The notes under the pieces: model-generated
The model's database searches: none
What the model was told of the DNA's origin: nothing
What the model saw: only the letters and a program-made list of their open reading frames with translations
Position numbers and translations under genes: made by a program
Shown here: piece after piece, positions 32,806 to 45,398 of the stretch
Numbering within the stretch: the stretch's first letter is position 1
How the letters are laid out: the number at the start of each line of letters is the position of its first letter
Source of the DNA: Polytrichum commune
Lineage: Eukaryota > Streptophyta > Polytrichopsida > Polytrichales > Polytrichaceae
Assembly (NCBI GenBank): GCA_950295325.1
Contig: OX485803.1
Span: 58,109,554 to 58,173,553 of the forward strand
Direction of reading: 5' to 3'
Length of the DNA: 64,000 nt

Positions 32806-34912
32806 CTGCACAATAATTTACAGTAGAACCAAAGCAGTTTAATGATTTTGTCTAGAAAACAAACCCAATAATAATCAAATAATCAGGTCCCCTTTACACT
32901 CTAGCACTGACACATTGAACTTTTAACATCTGTAATTGGATGATACAGTTGTGAACAACCAGATTCGCTTCCCACTACAGGAAATAAGAAGCATATCGAC
33001 CAAGAAGGATGGCATGAAATAAACAGTCCTCAACAGTTATGGGAGTCAAAATGGTTTAAAAACTCATGACCATGGAAAACGTATCCACATTCAACTGTAT
33101 CACTATCACATTCCTGTGTTTCACTTCCACTCTAAAGTGAAGCACAAGGCACTTTGTGACTATCCTGGCTATTTATACACTCGCATTTTATTGGGACAGC
33201 TTTTGTGACAAGTATTCTTTGGGCCAAGTAAGGCTATCTGTAACAGAAATTAATCAGTAGTGACAAAGGACCTCACTTTGACATGTAGAGAGACAGATAT
33301 CCAAGGGAAGTCATTAAACTTGTCCCAGACAGGTGAATAGTATCATACAAGAATCAGATGATAAATATATAATTATTTTTTAGAAGCATGTGAGATTAAA
33401 ATTATAAGAGACTACAGCTCTGACAGGACAAAGCTATAAGTTTTGTCAAAATTTCATTTGACCCAATGTGGACATACTTATCACTGGAGGCGAAGTTACG
33501 CATTTTAGTCATTGTGCTGAAAAACAACTATCAGATACCAAAGCCTTTGATGACACATTGAAGGGTCAATAAAGCAAACATCCAACGTGACCCCTCTCTT
33601 TTAGCAAAATTGGTATGATTTCAACTGACAAAGATCCTGCAGATTACCAAAGCATCAGCTACAAGTTACTTGCTCAGCACCAGTCCTCACTGACAAAAAC
33701 AAAGTAGGTGAAAGCATTACTAATTGACAGAAAAAAGATGGAGATATTCTCCTACCATAATTTTATAAAATTATGATCTATATATATGAAGTATTAACAC
33801 ATGTCGACATATCACTTTAAACATCAGTAGTCTCGGCATTAGAAAGAGGCCAGCAGGAACTCTCCAATGAAGAAGGATGCCATGAACACAAGAGCAGATA
33901 GAATGGGGCTCTAATTTATGCAGTAATATGTCCACAATTTTTTACCAGGAATGCGCTACATTAAAGATTGTAGAAACTATTCCTATCTCAGGATTGTCAT
34001 ACTCATTTAACAGAAGACCAAACAACATTCTCAAGCAAGGCAAATGAGCAAGGCAAATGACTCTCTCTCCCTTGGACATAGATACTGTAGCATTTCTTCC
34101 GTCCAAACACATTCCCTTTCAAGGAATTAACCAGGATGCACCGACGCATCCTTGTTCTTGCTTTTACAAATTTAGGGTTGATAAGTAACTCCAACTCTTC
34201 AAATCATCAGAAGTTTGGTAAACATTAAGATAGTAGGAAGTGACTGGGAAGCATGGGAGTTCCTAAGAACACTAGAAGACCACTGATGACGGTGGCCTCA
34301 CAATTGCAACTGTCCACACGATTCAGAACAAGAACCTTACCAACTAGCTTTCACGCTGCCTCTTGTCAGACACTATCATTTATTTACAATACCCAAACCA
34401 CTCATAAGGCCGTCTTTGCCTATACTGCACCTGTGATGCCAAAAGATGACAATATACCACACCAGCAAATTGCAGCCCAAATTCTGTAGAAGCTGTACAT
34501 GATTTTGCAGAATTTCTAAATTCTCACGGTTTTCAAATTTATGAGTTGAACGACGCACCCAAGCACCTGAATTAAATCACCCATTCCTTACAAAAAGGAA
34601 AGAAAGATAATCTTCAGTAAAAACAATATTCTCAAGGAAATTATTCAGGATCCCACCACGACAAGCGTTTTTGACGTATCTAAGCACTAATGCAAGAATC
34701 TCTCTTCCCGCTTTGCATGCAGCTGCCTGCTTCTTTGAGAACATTCAAGTCCATTCCATTTAATGCACATCAAATTGTAATGAAGAATGTCACCGAAGCT
34801 CTGCATCATCATCTGCCGTGATTGGCACCTGAAATTTCACGAGCTGCAAATCTAGAGATGTATAAATGTATTGTCAGTAATGCAGCAGCAGGGTGGAGGT
34901 AAATAAATGTAC
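32806..34912 (-). other. Probable leader intron 1 (about 2.1 kb)
   Basis: The acceptor TTGTGCAG|GTCCTGG ends at 32806 and a good donor, AAACTCG|GTACATTT, lies at 34913/34912. No other gene is seen in this interval; the short ORFs have no family resemblance. Both junctions are predicted by eye and need transcript support. Confidence 0.5.
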
Positions 34913-35400
34913 CGAGTTTGCACCGCGGAGATCTCAGAGGGGGAGATTTCACGGTGACAGATGCCGAGGCTGGTCTTTTTCTCTTTCTCATCGCGCCGCC
35001 TGGAAGATGAGCCATCAAATGGGGAGGAGCACCAGGATGCAACCGATATGCAAAGGGAGAGAGAAACGAAGAGGGAGGAGAAGGGAAAGGAGGAGACGAG
35101 GAACAGGGGAGAGAAAGAAGCTGTGAACGCAAGGCAGGACAGGAGCGTTGGCACTGCCTGCACTGTCAAGTTCAACAAGGAAACCGACGCTGCCATAGCC
35201 ACCACCAAGTACCCGACTTCGACTCCAAGTACTAAAACTAAAACTACCGTCAACTTCCGAACGCAGTGTAACCATCACCCGAACTGCAACAGCTTGGTCC
35301 TCGTCCTTGTCCTTCTTTCCCCAGATACCTTTATCTTCTTCCCCAGCCTTGACCACATCACTACCATCAGAAAAACCCTACTACACCACAACGCTTTTCC
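34913..35400 (-). other. Probable first exon / 5' leader of the TMEM131-like gene
   Basis: On the minus strand this is a pyrimidine-rich leader (CTCCTCC-type runs at about 35030-35130), a common feature of plant 5' UTRs, ending at the donor at 34913. Upstream ATGs are present. In one frame the sequence is open from 35253 across the predicted junction into the main coding frame. The transcription start is uncertain. Confidence 0.45.
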
Positions 35401-36480
35401 CACTGCGCCAACCAAACCACCACAACTTGTCAGACTACTCCAGTTGAAGAAGAATTCATATGATAAACCACCATTGTGATCATCATATCATCAAGCCCTA
35501 ACCTCCATGCATTAACCACTGTAAAAAACCAGCATCTCTGCGGACAAATTTAGTCCAGGAGACTTCGACTACAAGAGAATGTCCCCTGAGGATGGAGGTT
35601 TGACAGTGAGTAGACGTGAAAGAGAGATCAAGAGGCAGCTCGAAAGGAATAATTTCTCGACCAAAACCTGTTCTCTTAAGACCAGCGGAACGTTGAACTG
35701 CGCCACAGGAGCTTCAAAAACTTCTTAAACTGGCGCAGCGGATGCTTAGAATGCATCCTGTCAAGACTTGAGAATAATAAAAATGACAAATGCACACCTA
35801 CAAAAACTCCACCTACGCCAACCAAAACATTTTATCTCCTTCAAGAAAGATAAACGCCCCGCTACAAAACTAAACTACAAGCAGACGAGAAGCGGAGCTA
35901 CCCCGGAGAGCCAGCCAGCCACTCAAGAACGAGTTCGTTCCCTCACATCATCATCAAAAGCCCGTACTAGGAGCGGGGATGAAACAGATAATGAAACACA
36001 GACTACCGCAGACAGCATCATCGTCAAGTGGCTCCAAATGGCTGCCAAACAGCACAGTACCTAAGCACATAAGGAGGAAGCCAGGAAGCCAGGAAGCCAA
36101 GAAGCCAGGACAAATTTCGGTGGCCTCGAACATCTGCCGAAGTGGCCGCAATTAAGAATTAAAAAAAGAAGACAAAGAAGATGTAGAGGAGGAGGAGCGA
36201 TAGTGGTCCTCCACCAGACAGAAAGCGAAACCAAAGCGGGCTCCGCCAAGGAAAGAGATATTGAACCACATCCGACAACTTACCGAGAAGTTACAACGCA
36301 GTAGTTATCACTAAGCCATTAAACAGCCAAAAGCTTACCGAGAAGGCTCTCCCATGCAACCGAAGAAGCAGCCGCACCTTCACTACTATTTGTTACCTAC
36401 AAACGCAGCACACCTTCTTCTTCTCCTTCTTCTTCTTGACCTTTCTGCGGCTCCTGCAGCCCTCCTTGGCAGTAGTAAGC
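35400..36480. other. Upstream region of the TMEM131-like gene
   Basis: Moderate GC, with no conserved gene seen. The ORFs at 35768-36064 and 35954-36249 are low complexity. It includes a GAAGCCAG short repeat near 36072-36110. Confidence 0.4.
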
Positions 36481-37000
36481 TTAGCTTAGTTTAAGCTTAG
36501 TTCCAAAGCAGCGGACGCCGCGCCGCAGGACGTCGGCCGCAGACAGACAGACTTCAGCAACCTGACGTCGCGACGGCCTTTCTCGTCGTCAAAGCATAAG
36601 TTACAGTAAGTAGCTCGGCCATCTCAAGGGCCCTCCATGGCCCGCAATTGCAAAATTCGGAACCAAAAAAACTTCAACTCCCGTAGAATCAAATTACACC
36701 GGACAAATGGGAAACCAGGGCTTGCCCGGGGGGGAATGTGTAGGACACGAGGTAGGTACCAACACGCCCTCCCATTGGCCGACCGCGCCACCGTGGCAAC
36801 CTGGTAGGTAGGTCGTGCCCTCTGATTGGCCCATACCGTTGTACATACCTCGTACGATTGGGCTTAACCCTGGGCGCAGGGTGCGCGGTAGGAAGTACCC
36901 GGCCCGGCCTGACGGGGCCGGGCCCGGGCCCCAGGCAGGCAGGGCAGCAGGAGGGGGGGGATGACCGTGGTTCGAACTCGAACGTTGGGTGAATTAGCGG
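36480..37000. promoter_or_regulatory. GC-rich island upstream of the TMEM131-like gene
   Basis: The most GC-rich segment in the window outside 0-1 kb. It has CCGCGCC and GGGCCGGGCCCGGGCC runs near 36900-36930 and a G-run ending about 36960. CT/GA-rich microsatellite (TTCTTC) precedes it at 36410-36450. It lies about 1.1-1.6 kb upstream of the proposed leader exon, so it may be a distal promoter or island, or a separate inserted sequence. Low certainty. Confidence 0.35.
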
Positions 37001-37089
37001 GAGGTTCCCTTGGCGTTCCCACTGTCAGAGGACCGTTGGGAGCTTCATAGGGAACGCTTTCAAAGCCTTTGAGCTACAACATACCCCTA

Positions 37090-37450
37090 CACTGTAAGTA
37101 CACTATATAGTGTATTTAGTGTCGCCAATTCTACTTTGTCTTGCTCAATACTAATTGGACACCAAACACTAATTGTAAACCTAACCTTATTTTTCATTCC
37201 TTGTCAAAAACATTTGGGCATTATAGATTAAGAATGTTGCAATCAATGCAACTTACTAAGTCATTTTCCATCCAAATCCCAATCATACATGACAATATCT
37301 CATCACATGAATGTTAAGATGTAGAATATACCGAACTTTGTTTCAATACCTACCATTTGGATGAACCAACAGTAAGTTGGCTTCACAGTATGAGTATAAT
37401 TATTCATAAAAAGTTATCACGAAGACATAAATACAACACTTAATGCAGTG
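37090..37450. repeat. Copy of the CACTAAAT foldback family (one arm)
   Basis: Aligns with 61961-62345, sharing TTTGTCTTGCTCAATACTA near the start, ATACATGACAATAT-like in the middle, and an ATAAATACAACA(C/T)TTAATG end. Only one arm is recognisable here. It begins with the short palindrome ACACTATATAGTGT. Confidence 0.65.
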
Positions 37451-37457
37451 GGGGTGG

Positions 37458-37483
37458 GTGTGTGTGTGTGTGTGTGTGTGTGT
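37458..37483. repeat. TG microsatellite
   Basis: Thirteen TG units without interruption. Confidence 0.95.
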
Positions 37484-38320
37484 TTGATTATTATTTACTA
37501 GGTGTAAATTTGAGCTCATTGCGTCTAGTAATATAATATACATGGCACTTTTGGATTGATATCATTAAGTTGCCATCGTTAATATTGTCATATCTATTGG
37601 TATCCAAAATGAGACTGGTCTAGAATCTCAATGTGGAATTTACTATATATATGAATATCTGTTATTTTGGTCAAGTACCATCCTTTCTTATAATCCTATG
37701 GGTATTGACATTGAGGATGTCATAGTTTTTTGCACCAATAGGGTATGTGTATATGGTAGTTCTTTGCTTTCAGTGCCATTCAAGTTCATATACCATGCAA
37801 GAACCTTCACATCTAGGAAAAATTGCCCTAGTATTGATATGGCTATGAATGGTATTGACCCAAATAATAACCCAGGTATACAAAGATTCTTTCACCTTCA
37901 CATGACCACCCAATATCAATATTTGACTAGTATCAGGATTTTGAAACCCGCTGGTAGGTTTTGAATCAAATATTAGTGTTGATAATTGATACCGTGCAAT
38001 CCTTCCAGTTCGACACTCGGGCCCAATATCAAATAAAAGCACAAATATTACAATTAATATAGTCATTCAGAAAAGTAAGTAAAGTGGATGAAACCACGGA
38101 TTTAGTCCTAACCTTGAGTTTATGGGAATTAACACAAAGTCACCCAAGTTTTATTGATGCTTAAATTACCATACACAAAGAGTGGTGTTGGGCTATTAAA
38201 AACCAACTTTCTAAGTTGTCCTACTAGGATGGGTGGGCCAAACTAGCTTTGCATGGGCCAATTTGGGATTTAAGACAGTGGGTCCCATGTGCATACCTTA
38301 TTTTAAATCCTAAAATACTC

Positions 38321-38677
38321 GCCCTAGGCTAAATCACATTTGTGCTCAGCTGGGCCCCGCCCCTCCCACCCCTCCTTCACTACCCAGTCTTCTTGCCTGC
38401 ACCTGCGTGGGAACCCTTCCCCGTTGGGAACCAATGTGGCAGTTCCCGGTCACTTAAGCCATTAAGCTCCTTTGGCATGTGAAGGAACTCCATCAATTAA
38501 ACTTGGGAATAATGAAAGTGATGTCAACTTGAATATTTGTAATTTCGATTAGGTATTGTCACATTGGTTCCCAACGGGGAAGAGTTCCCACGCAGGTGCG
38601 GGCAAGAAGACCGGGCATGGAAGGAGGCATGTGAGGGGCGGGGCCCAGCCAAACACAGATGTGATTTAGCCCTGGGC
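38321..38677. mobile_element. Foldback hairpin element, about 118-bp arms
   Basis: Arms at 38321-38438 and 38560-38677 are inverted copies. They share CTAAATCACAT, GGGCCCCGCCCCTC-like, GCACCTGCGTGGGAAC and CCGTTGGGAACCAATGTG blocks, with about 120 bp between. The arms are far more GC-rich than the loop and flanks. No clear target duplication and no coding seen. It is a MITE-like or foldback insertion. Confidence 0.75.
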
Positions 38678-38699
38678 AAAACACTCTCGTAGTTTTTGA

Positions 38700-40660
38700 G
38701 ATGGAAAGAGGAGATCCCAAAAATTTTCACCCAACTTTCAAAATAGGCTCCAAATACACAACGAGCTAACGAACTCTTAATAGAAGTTTTCTCAAAGAAG
38801 GATCACACCCATGATCTCGTCTCCCTTTGAGGGACTTTACAAATTACGCTAATATGGAACCATCATCAAATATATTCATTGGTATATTGATGGCGGTGTA
38901 AATGATTGTTTTAAAAAGAATGCATGCCATGTTCCAGTTTGATAGCAAAACAAAGAAAGGAATACTAGAACAACGCTAATAAATACCACTGTGGTACAGC
39001 ACAATAATTTTGACATCGATTTTATGACCCGGAGCAAACTTACTGTGAGATTTTGAATTTCGGAGTGACTTTGGGGACGTTCCCATAGTGTTCCCAGCCT
39101 CGTCATAATGTGGGGCCAATGGGAGCCGTCGAAGGGAACATATGCTTTGAAGGGCATTTGAGCCATCTCTCTATTAGATGTCCATTACATGGAGTGCAAT
39201 GAAATGAAAACGATTCTTAAACCTGAAAAAGCCAAAAGGCTTATGGGACTAAAAGTATATCAAGATGGTGTCAAATATGTTAATTCCTTGGAGTGGTGGA
39301 GTGTGGTAGCCTCTGTGAGATAGAGGCTAATATCGACTTGATGGTCTAATTAAAAGAAAAACTTGAAACTCGTTAATATTACACTCTCAAATAGTCATTG
39401 AAACTTATCTCTAATGAAGTGATATAAGGGACACTTCAACGTAATGTGTGTCTCGTCTTTAAATACATTATGAGAGCAAAAGCAGCACAATGTGTTATTT
39501 CTAGAGAACGGACACCTAGTCAATCACCATCTAGTTTGAATGGCAAGTTTGTGAATGAAGGTGCGGTAAGCAGCATTGGACTTGTGTTATCGTGGTGTCA
39601 TGGTTGCTTCGAGTATGGTTCTCATTCGTATTTGAGAAAATCCTTAAGGTGGATGTCATCTAGTTTCTTACCCATGTGACGATGGAAAGAGTTCCACTCT
39701 TTAACAAGAAAGGCCTCCTTGATAATGAATATTGATGGGTTGTCTCCCATTTCCCAATGAGAAAGACCTCATGATGCCTTCCACGTGGTTGTTAATTTGT
39801 GCCAAGTGTCAAATTCTTGTTCGGCAAAGATCATGAGTTTGGACTTAGACATAATGATATCAAGGCTAGAAGAAGTGCAAAACTCATATAGTTTTCATAA
39901 GTCTTTGTAAGCATGATTCTAATTTGGAGAGCAAAACAATATCATCAACATAAAGAAGCATGATGATCATTGTGCTATATAGTCAACTTAGTAAACAAGT
40001 AATACTAACTACAACTATGAATAATCATGGATGATTATGCTTGTTTTCACAAATTCTAAAATGGCCAAGGATTTGTAAAGGGTGTTAATCCCAACGCCCT
40101 CTTAAAAGCGCATCCTATGCACATCTTCTAATCCCATAACCTGAGCACACTTTACATTGTTTACATGATTCGGCACAAAGCGGGGGATAATTTTGAGAGA
40201 ATGTTAGGTTGGTTTTGGGCAAATGTGGGATTGCATTTGGGCAAGCCTCAAGATGCAGATGGAAGTGGGTTACTCATATGTTTTACCAATATTCAGTGTG
40301 CATGAGTTATAAGAGCTAAATATTGATAATTGGGTGGGAGGGCAATATGGGCAAAAGGCGGGTGTGGTTTGGGGAGTTGTTTGCAGTGGAGAATTTTTGG
40401 GTCTAGGAAAGGATTTAAGTAGCTAGGCGTATGTGACTTAAAATAATTATAACATATCCATACGATGTGCACTACACTTTACTTTGTTTCCACCGTGTCC
40501 AAGCCGATTTGACTATACAATCATACATACCACAAATCCAAATGAAGTATGAAATCCGCCTAAATCAAACAAAAGGGTTAGATAATTCGGCACTTCTATT
40601 GTAGTGCCAAATTCTAAGTTTTCAAAGTTTTTTTTTCCAATACACCTTACCACACTACAC
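38700..40660. other. No gene recognised
   Basis: AT-rich intergenic DNA. The short ORFs have no family resemblance and no repeat was recognised. Confidence 0.4.
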
Positions 40661-40666
40661 TAATCA

Positions 40667-40832
40667 GCCCAATTAATGCATGTTACTATACGGAGTTATG
40701 CAGTGTAATAACGTCTTACTTAGGGTTTCAACACTGAAAAGTTCAATGCTTTGTTTGGACATTTTTTTGGTAAAATGTTAAATTCTCATTAGATATTGCA
40801 TAAATCCGAATGATAATACGCACTAATTGGGA
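40667..40832. mobile_element. Tourist-like MITE (166 bp)
   Basis: The ends GCCCAATTA and inverted CTAATTGGGA match the element at 54283-54483, as does the interior (GGAGTTATGCA, GTTCAATG, TTTGGACAT). The right flank is TAA; the left flank TCA is degenerate. Non-coding. Confidence 0.65.
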
Positions 40833-41261
40833 TAACCAATGCAGTATACAAATGAAACGATACACGCACAATATTAGCCCAAATATTCCAAATTACGTCA
40901 TGGAAATTGTTCACAATGCAACACTACCCACAAACATGTTGCAACTACGTTCAAAAATACCGTAAATAAATTATTAATACTATTATTATGATGATGATGA
41001 TTGTAACAACCATGAGTGCATTGCATGTGAAATTCCTTGTGATGCGAGCATGACTTGAGCGGCACGATTTTGGCCTTTGATGGTAACTTCAACGCGGATC
41101 CGGTGGCCGTTGTAATAGTATAGAATGTAGGAGTAGTAGTAGTAGTAGCTAGTAGGTGGCGCCTAACTTACATATGTTCAATTGGCCAAAAGTGGGGCTC
41201 ACTTCCTTACAAGTTTGGGTGGCGGGGATTGGTGGTTGAAGGAGCACAACATGCGAGCGAG

Positions 41262-41277
41262 CGAGCGAGCTTGAATT
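41262..41277. repeat. GAGC short repeat
   Basis: GCGAGCGAGCGAGCGAGC-type tetranucleotide run, about four units. Confidence 0.8.
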
Positions 41278-41613
41278 GGGCTCAATGTCCGGCTTTGCTC
41301 TTTAATTTCACCCCCAAAAAGTTACAATGGTGCTCGGTGGAAAGTCTTTGGGCAGTCAAAGTTGGGCGAAGCCGACAAATCCAACTGCCCTTTTGGTTGG
41401 GAAGTGGGCCCATGGGATCATGTGAGAAATTTGCTCAAGTTAAAATAATGGTCCTAAGCCCACATGCAATTTCATCGTATATAGAATTATAAGATCCAAA
41501 ATGGTATAATCGACTCTCACTAGATCTTATATTGACAAGGGCTTCCACCACATCAAAGTATATATGCCTTACTTGAATTTCATATGCAAAAGTTATAAGA
41601 GGATGTGACACTA

Positions 41614-41896
41614 CAGTAACCTCCCGCTTAAGTACGCAACTTGAACATGCACAGTTTGTGCGTACTTAGTAGTTTGTGTGTACTTAGCAGAGGAAACATA
41701 TGATGGCCTTAAGAAATCGTTTGAATCATTTCATAGCAAGATCTGAGTGGTTGGCCTCAAAGCCAAACGCAAAAAACTTCAAAACTTACGCCAAATGACG
41801 ATTCACGACATGTTCAACTAAGAAATCTTGAACCCTAATTTTTTTGCCAAAAAATGCGTACTTAACCGGGATGCGTACTTAAGCGGGAGGTTATTG
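41614..41896. mobile_element. pogo/Emigrant-like MITE (283 bp), TA TSD
   Basis: The terminal repeat CAGTAACCTCCCGCTTAAGT and its inverted right copy match at 24 of 25 positions over their full extent. TA flanks both sides (41612-41613 and 41897-41898). The CAGTA-ACCTC start is the signature of pogo-like elements and of Emigrant-type MITEs in plants. Internal GCGTACTTA motifs repeat several times near each end. Confidence 0.85.
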
Positions 41897-41899
41897 TAC

Positions 41900-43570
41900 T
41901 AAGTAACCACTTGATGGTTTTTGTTTGAAGAATGAGAAGGATGCAACTAATTTTTTTTTTAATAGTTTATGATCGTTTGTCGAAAAGTTCACAGTACGCA
42001 GTTTGAGTGCTCCCCGTGCATGGGGAAATCCTGGAATAATAGGATAATTGTGCACGTAGGATACCTAGTCCCGCTGGATGCAACCAAGGAGCCATGTAGT
42101 ATTACGAGTTCGTAGTTTTGTGGATCGGTGACAAGAAACCGACACGAAAACGTGATGTTAAGGTGGTGACATTCTCAAAACCAACATGTGTTCATTTGTG
42201 CAAGATTTTAGGGTGTCCGCTTTGAGTGGGGACGTCGTTTCTAGCACCACATGCTTTAGTGACTTATTGTTTCCACACAAACACCATAGCACACCATACG
42301 TGGTCAAACTCGGTCAAATTCGGACAAACCCTTCAATGGAGAATCTCGGTGGCCACATACTTTCTTTTTGGCTACTTACGTGATTCATTCGGTGGAATTT
42401 TCTTTCTCGTGCCATTCAATAGGGCATTGAAGGCAGTCGCGGCATTGAATAGCATTAGAATCCCATTCATTCAAATCTTTACTCGTTTAAACACAATGTG
42501 TGGACGATGAGGTTTTGAAAGCGTCAAGGACTTGGGGGGGAGTATATTGGGTGAGAAGTAGCGGCCAAAGGAAAGGCCCAAACATTTGTGGGAACAATGG
42601 GGCTCGCAAAATGGGTATGATGTTTCTTGTCCAATCGGCGGTTTTGTGACCCCACCATCAAGGCCTTCAAAGTTGAGATGGTGCTCGACTTCGTCCCCGA
42701 TCTATAACTCCATTTCTCACTCCTCTATTCAATTAACATTGTTCATAACATTATTCAGATGCACGGTTGTGTTCCATTTCATGTATACCATATGGCACGT
42801 GCCTCCACTATCTTACCTTCATGGGAAGAAACTTAAAAAATAAGAAGAAATTGACGCCGCTGCAAATGAGGAATAATGCTCGTATGAATAGTTTTGGTAT
42901 TTTCAGTGACAATGTTGCTACGAATACTATTATGAGTGAATAATACCTAGATGAACATCGATTCATGTGAATAATGCCGGGAGTATAACTCCACCCAAAT
43001 TTCCAAGTGTCAGCGTGAATGCATGAATACTAAATGAATATTCTTACATTGTTCAAGTCCCACACAATATAACTATAATATATAATGAATATAACTACAT
43101 GTTATAGTGTTCTGGAACTGACCCACGTGGCTGAAGAATGTTATATTAAAACCGAGTTTGCTAAACCGTTTATCTAAATTCTAATATCTTTAAGCAAGCT
43201 AGTGTATTTCCATATTAATATGAATCGGATTCAACCTTAACGCTTATGAATTCGGAGCAATGTTCTTGGTGCAATGACTTTTGGTTCCGCGGCATCTAGG
43301 GGTGGTTCCCCATGTAAAGCGTTTAACAATGTCATGGCCTCCTTAGAAACATTTTGGGGTCTCAAAACAACGTCCGGGGTCTTGACTTCAAAAAGGTTGT
43401 GTGTATAAGGAACCAATAGTTGACAATACTCAAGGACGATAGTCTCGGCAGGTTTGACCCGAGAGCACACATGCGGCTCCCATCAACAACAACACACACA
43501 AAATGATGGAGGGAGGGGCCAAAACAAAGAGGCCGCCGCTAAACGGCACATTGGCGCATGGGTTACTAAG
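41900..43570. other. No gene recognised
   Basis: AT-rich intergenic DNA with several overlapping short ORFs of no recognisable family. Confidence 0.4.
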
Positions 43571-43574
43571 TTAA

Positions 43575-44113
43575 GGGCCGGTTTACACCATAGACCATGA
43601 AGTTGGACCATGGAAGATGGTCTTTTTTCATGGTCTGGTTTACTTAAAAAAATCAATCCACATAATCTTTGGGCTCCCTCATTAGGTGTAAACCGAATGT
43701 GGACCAAGAGGAATGACCATGCACCAAAAAGTGAACGTGCTGGTTTTTTTTTAATATATGTCCAAAGAGGGAAGCTTTGAATAAGGATAATAATCAAGTT
43801 TGACCATTCTTTTGTCTTTATCTTCTCTTCCCCACAAAAAAACAAATCATTAAAATATTTTTTTTGCCATGGGCTCCTGCTTTTTTCTACCACAACACGT
43901 CTTTTGCCTCACCCACCACAAAACTTGTTGGATCGTGTTAGTGGATAATGTAGGCCTTTAAACATGTCTTTTGGGGGCCTCGAACTCCATGGTCACTCTA
44001 ACATTGTATCCTTGGTGTAAACCGAAGTGGTCCCGGGACGAGTTCGACAGCCAATCACAGATTTTATAGGGCCTTGGGACGACGACTTCATGGTCCATGG
44101 TGTACACAACCCC
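43575..44113. mobile_element. Harbinger-type MITE (539 bp), TAA TSD
   Basis: The left end GGGCCGGTTTACACCATAGA and the inverted right end (…ACACAACCCC) match over about 30 bp, including ACCATGAAGT. TAA is present at 43572-43574 and 44114-44116. Belongs to the same broad TIR group as the nested element at 44535 (GGGGCGGTTTACA). Confidence 0.8.
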
Positions 44114-44381
44114 TAAATGTCAATTTGATGCCACAATTGAGGTGAATGAAGTAAATTTAGAAACACAAGTTATGTTCAGTGCAAGCGTATTATATCTATT
44201 CTACCTCTTTTCCTCACAAAAACATCTGCTATATAGTTTTGCAATCCAACTTGGGTTTTCTAGTCCCCACTGTTGGTTTGAAAGTATGTTCATTTAAGAC
44301 CCATCTACCTTAGATAGAAAGGGAACATGCAAACAAGCAATTAGTAAGGTGACATGGCACATTGAGCAAAATTGGTGCAAT

Positions 44382-45398
44382 AGCCACTTCACACACGAGT
44401 CGAGAGCCGTGACCATGAAGTTGTGAGAGCCCAAAAGAAAGTGTCCAAAGGCCGGCCCAACATGCCTACAAAATCATGTAGTGTGGTCACAGACCCACAA
44501 GTGTAGTGTGAAGGCATATGTGACTGGGTCCTCAGGGGCGGTTTACAATATGGACCAAGAGCCATGACCAAGAAAATTAAATCATTTTCATGGTCACAGC
44601 TCTTGGCCAAGAGCCGTGACCATGAAAAATCAAAAATGGATTTTTGAGTGGCTCGGTCACTCTTGTAGTGTAAAGTGGATTTGGACCGGGACAACTTTGG
44701 GCTGATTTTTTTAATTTCTATCCCAATGATCTACACTAACGTCAAAAAAATTCGGGAAAAAAAAATATTAAAAAAAAAATCGGCCAATGGCTGATTTTCA
44801 GCCTTACGGCTCCCTTGATTTCCGTTGAGTCGAGCATTTTGCCTCGCCTCAACGGAAAACCCGTTGGACCATGGCACATTATCCAAATGGCATATTTTAG
44901 TAGTTTTTGAGGACCTCAAAGTTAGTGGTCATTCTCCTTTTTTCAAGGTAGTGTAAAGCCAAATGGGACCAAGAGCACTTTACTCTCCAATCACAGATTT
45001 TAGAATTTCATGGTCGTGGCTCTTGGTCCATAGTGTAAACCGCCCCTCAATCAAATGCTATTTCAATGATTCTCTATTCACGTGGATCCTCACACTTGAT
45101 CAAATAGAATAAATCAACGGTTGTGAGCGTTTGTAGTGCCATGGTCTGCCGGTTTTGTGTTAGCCCTACTTCCAAGAGGTGGTTTTTGTAAATAATCCAA
45201 GCGACCATGAAACATGATCCATTTGATGCCATGTAGGAATCCATGTAGACTTTACATCCATCTTGCATTCACTTATATACTCCGCCGGTCCCTCAAGTGT
45301 AGTGTGAAGTGAACTTGGACCAGCTCCGCCTTTTCCACCAATGAGAGTGCTTGATGTGTAACGGTCACGGGCTCTCAGTCTCGTGTTTGAAGTGGCCC
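44382..45398. mobile_element. Harbinger-type MITE with a nested insertion
   Basis: The left end TAGCCACTTCACACACGAGT is a degenerate form of GGGCCACTTCACACAC, and the right end AGTGGCCC is followed by TAA. It is closely related to the copy at 60287-60779 along its length apart from a 512-bp nested element. Confidence 0.8.
44535..45046. mobile_element. Nested Harbinger-type MITE (512 bp), TCA TSD
   Basis: The ends GGGGCGGTTTACAATATGGA and inverted GTAAACCGCCCC match over about 30 bp, continuing through ACCAAGAGCC. TCA flanks both sides (44532-44534 and 45047-45049). The homologous copy at 60.4 kb lacks it. Confidence 0.85.

Noticed and set aside
34961-35479. 172-codon plus-strand ORF and its overlapping neighbours
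   Set aside because: It is antisense to the pyrimidine-rich leader of the TMEM131-like gene, and its RE/RK-rich translation is the complement of CT-rich DNA.
43483-43893. 136-codon minus-strand ORF
   Set aside because: Lies mostly inside the 43575-44113 MITE, with no recognisable motif.
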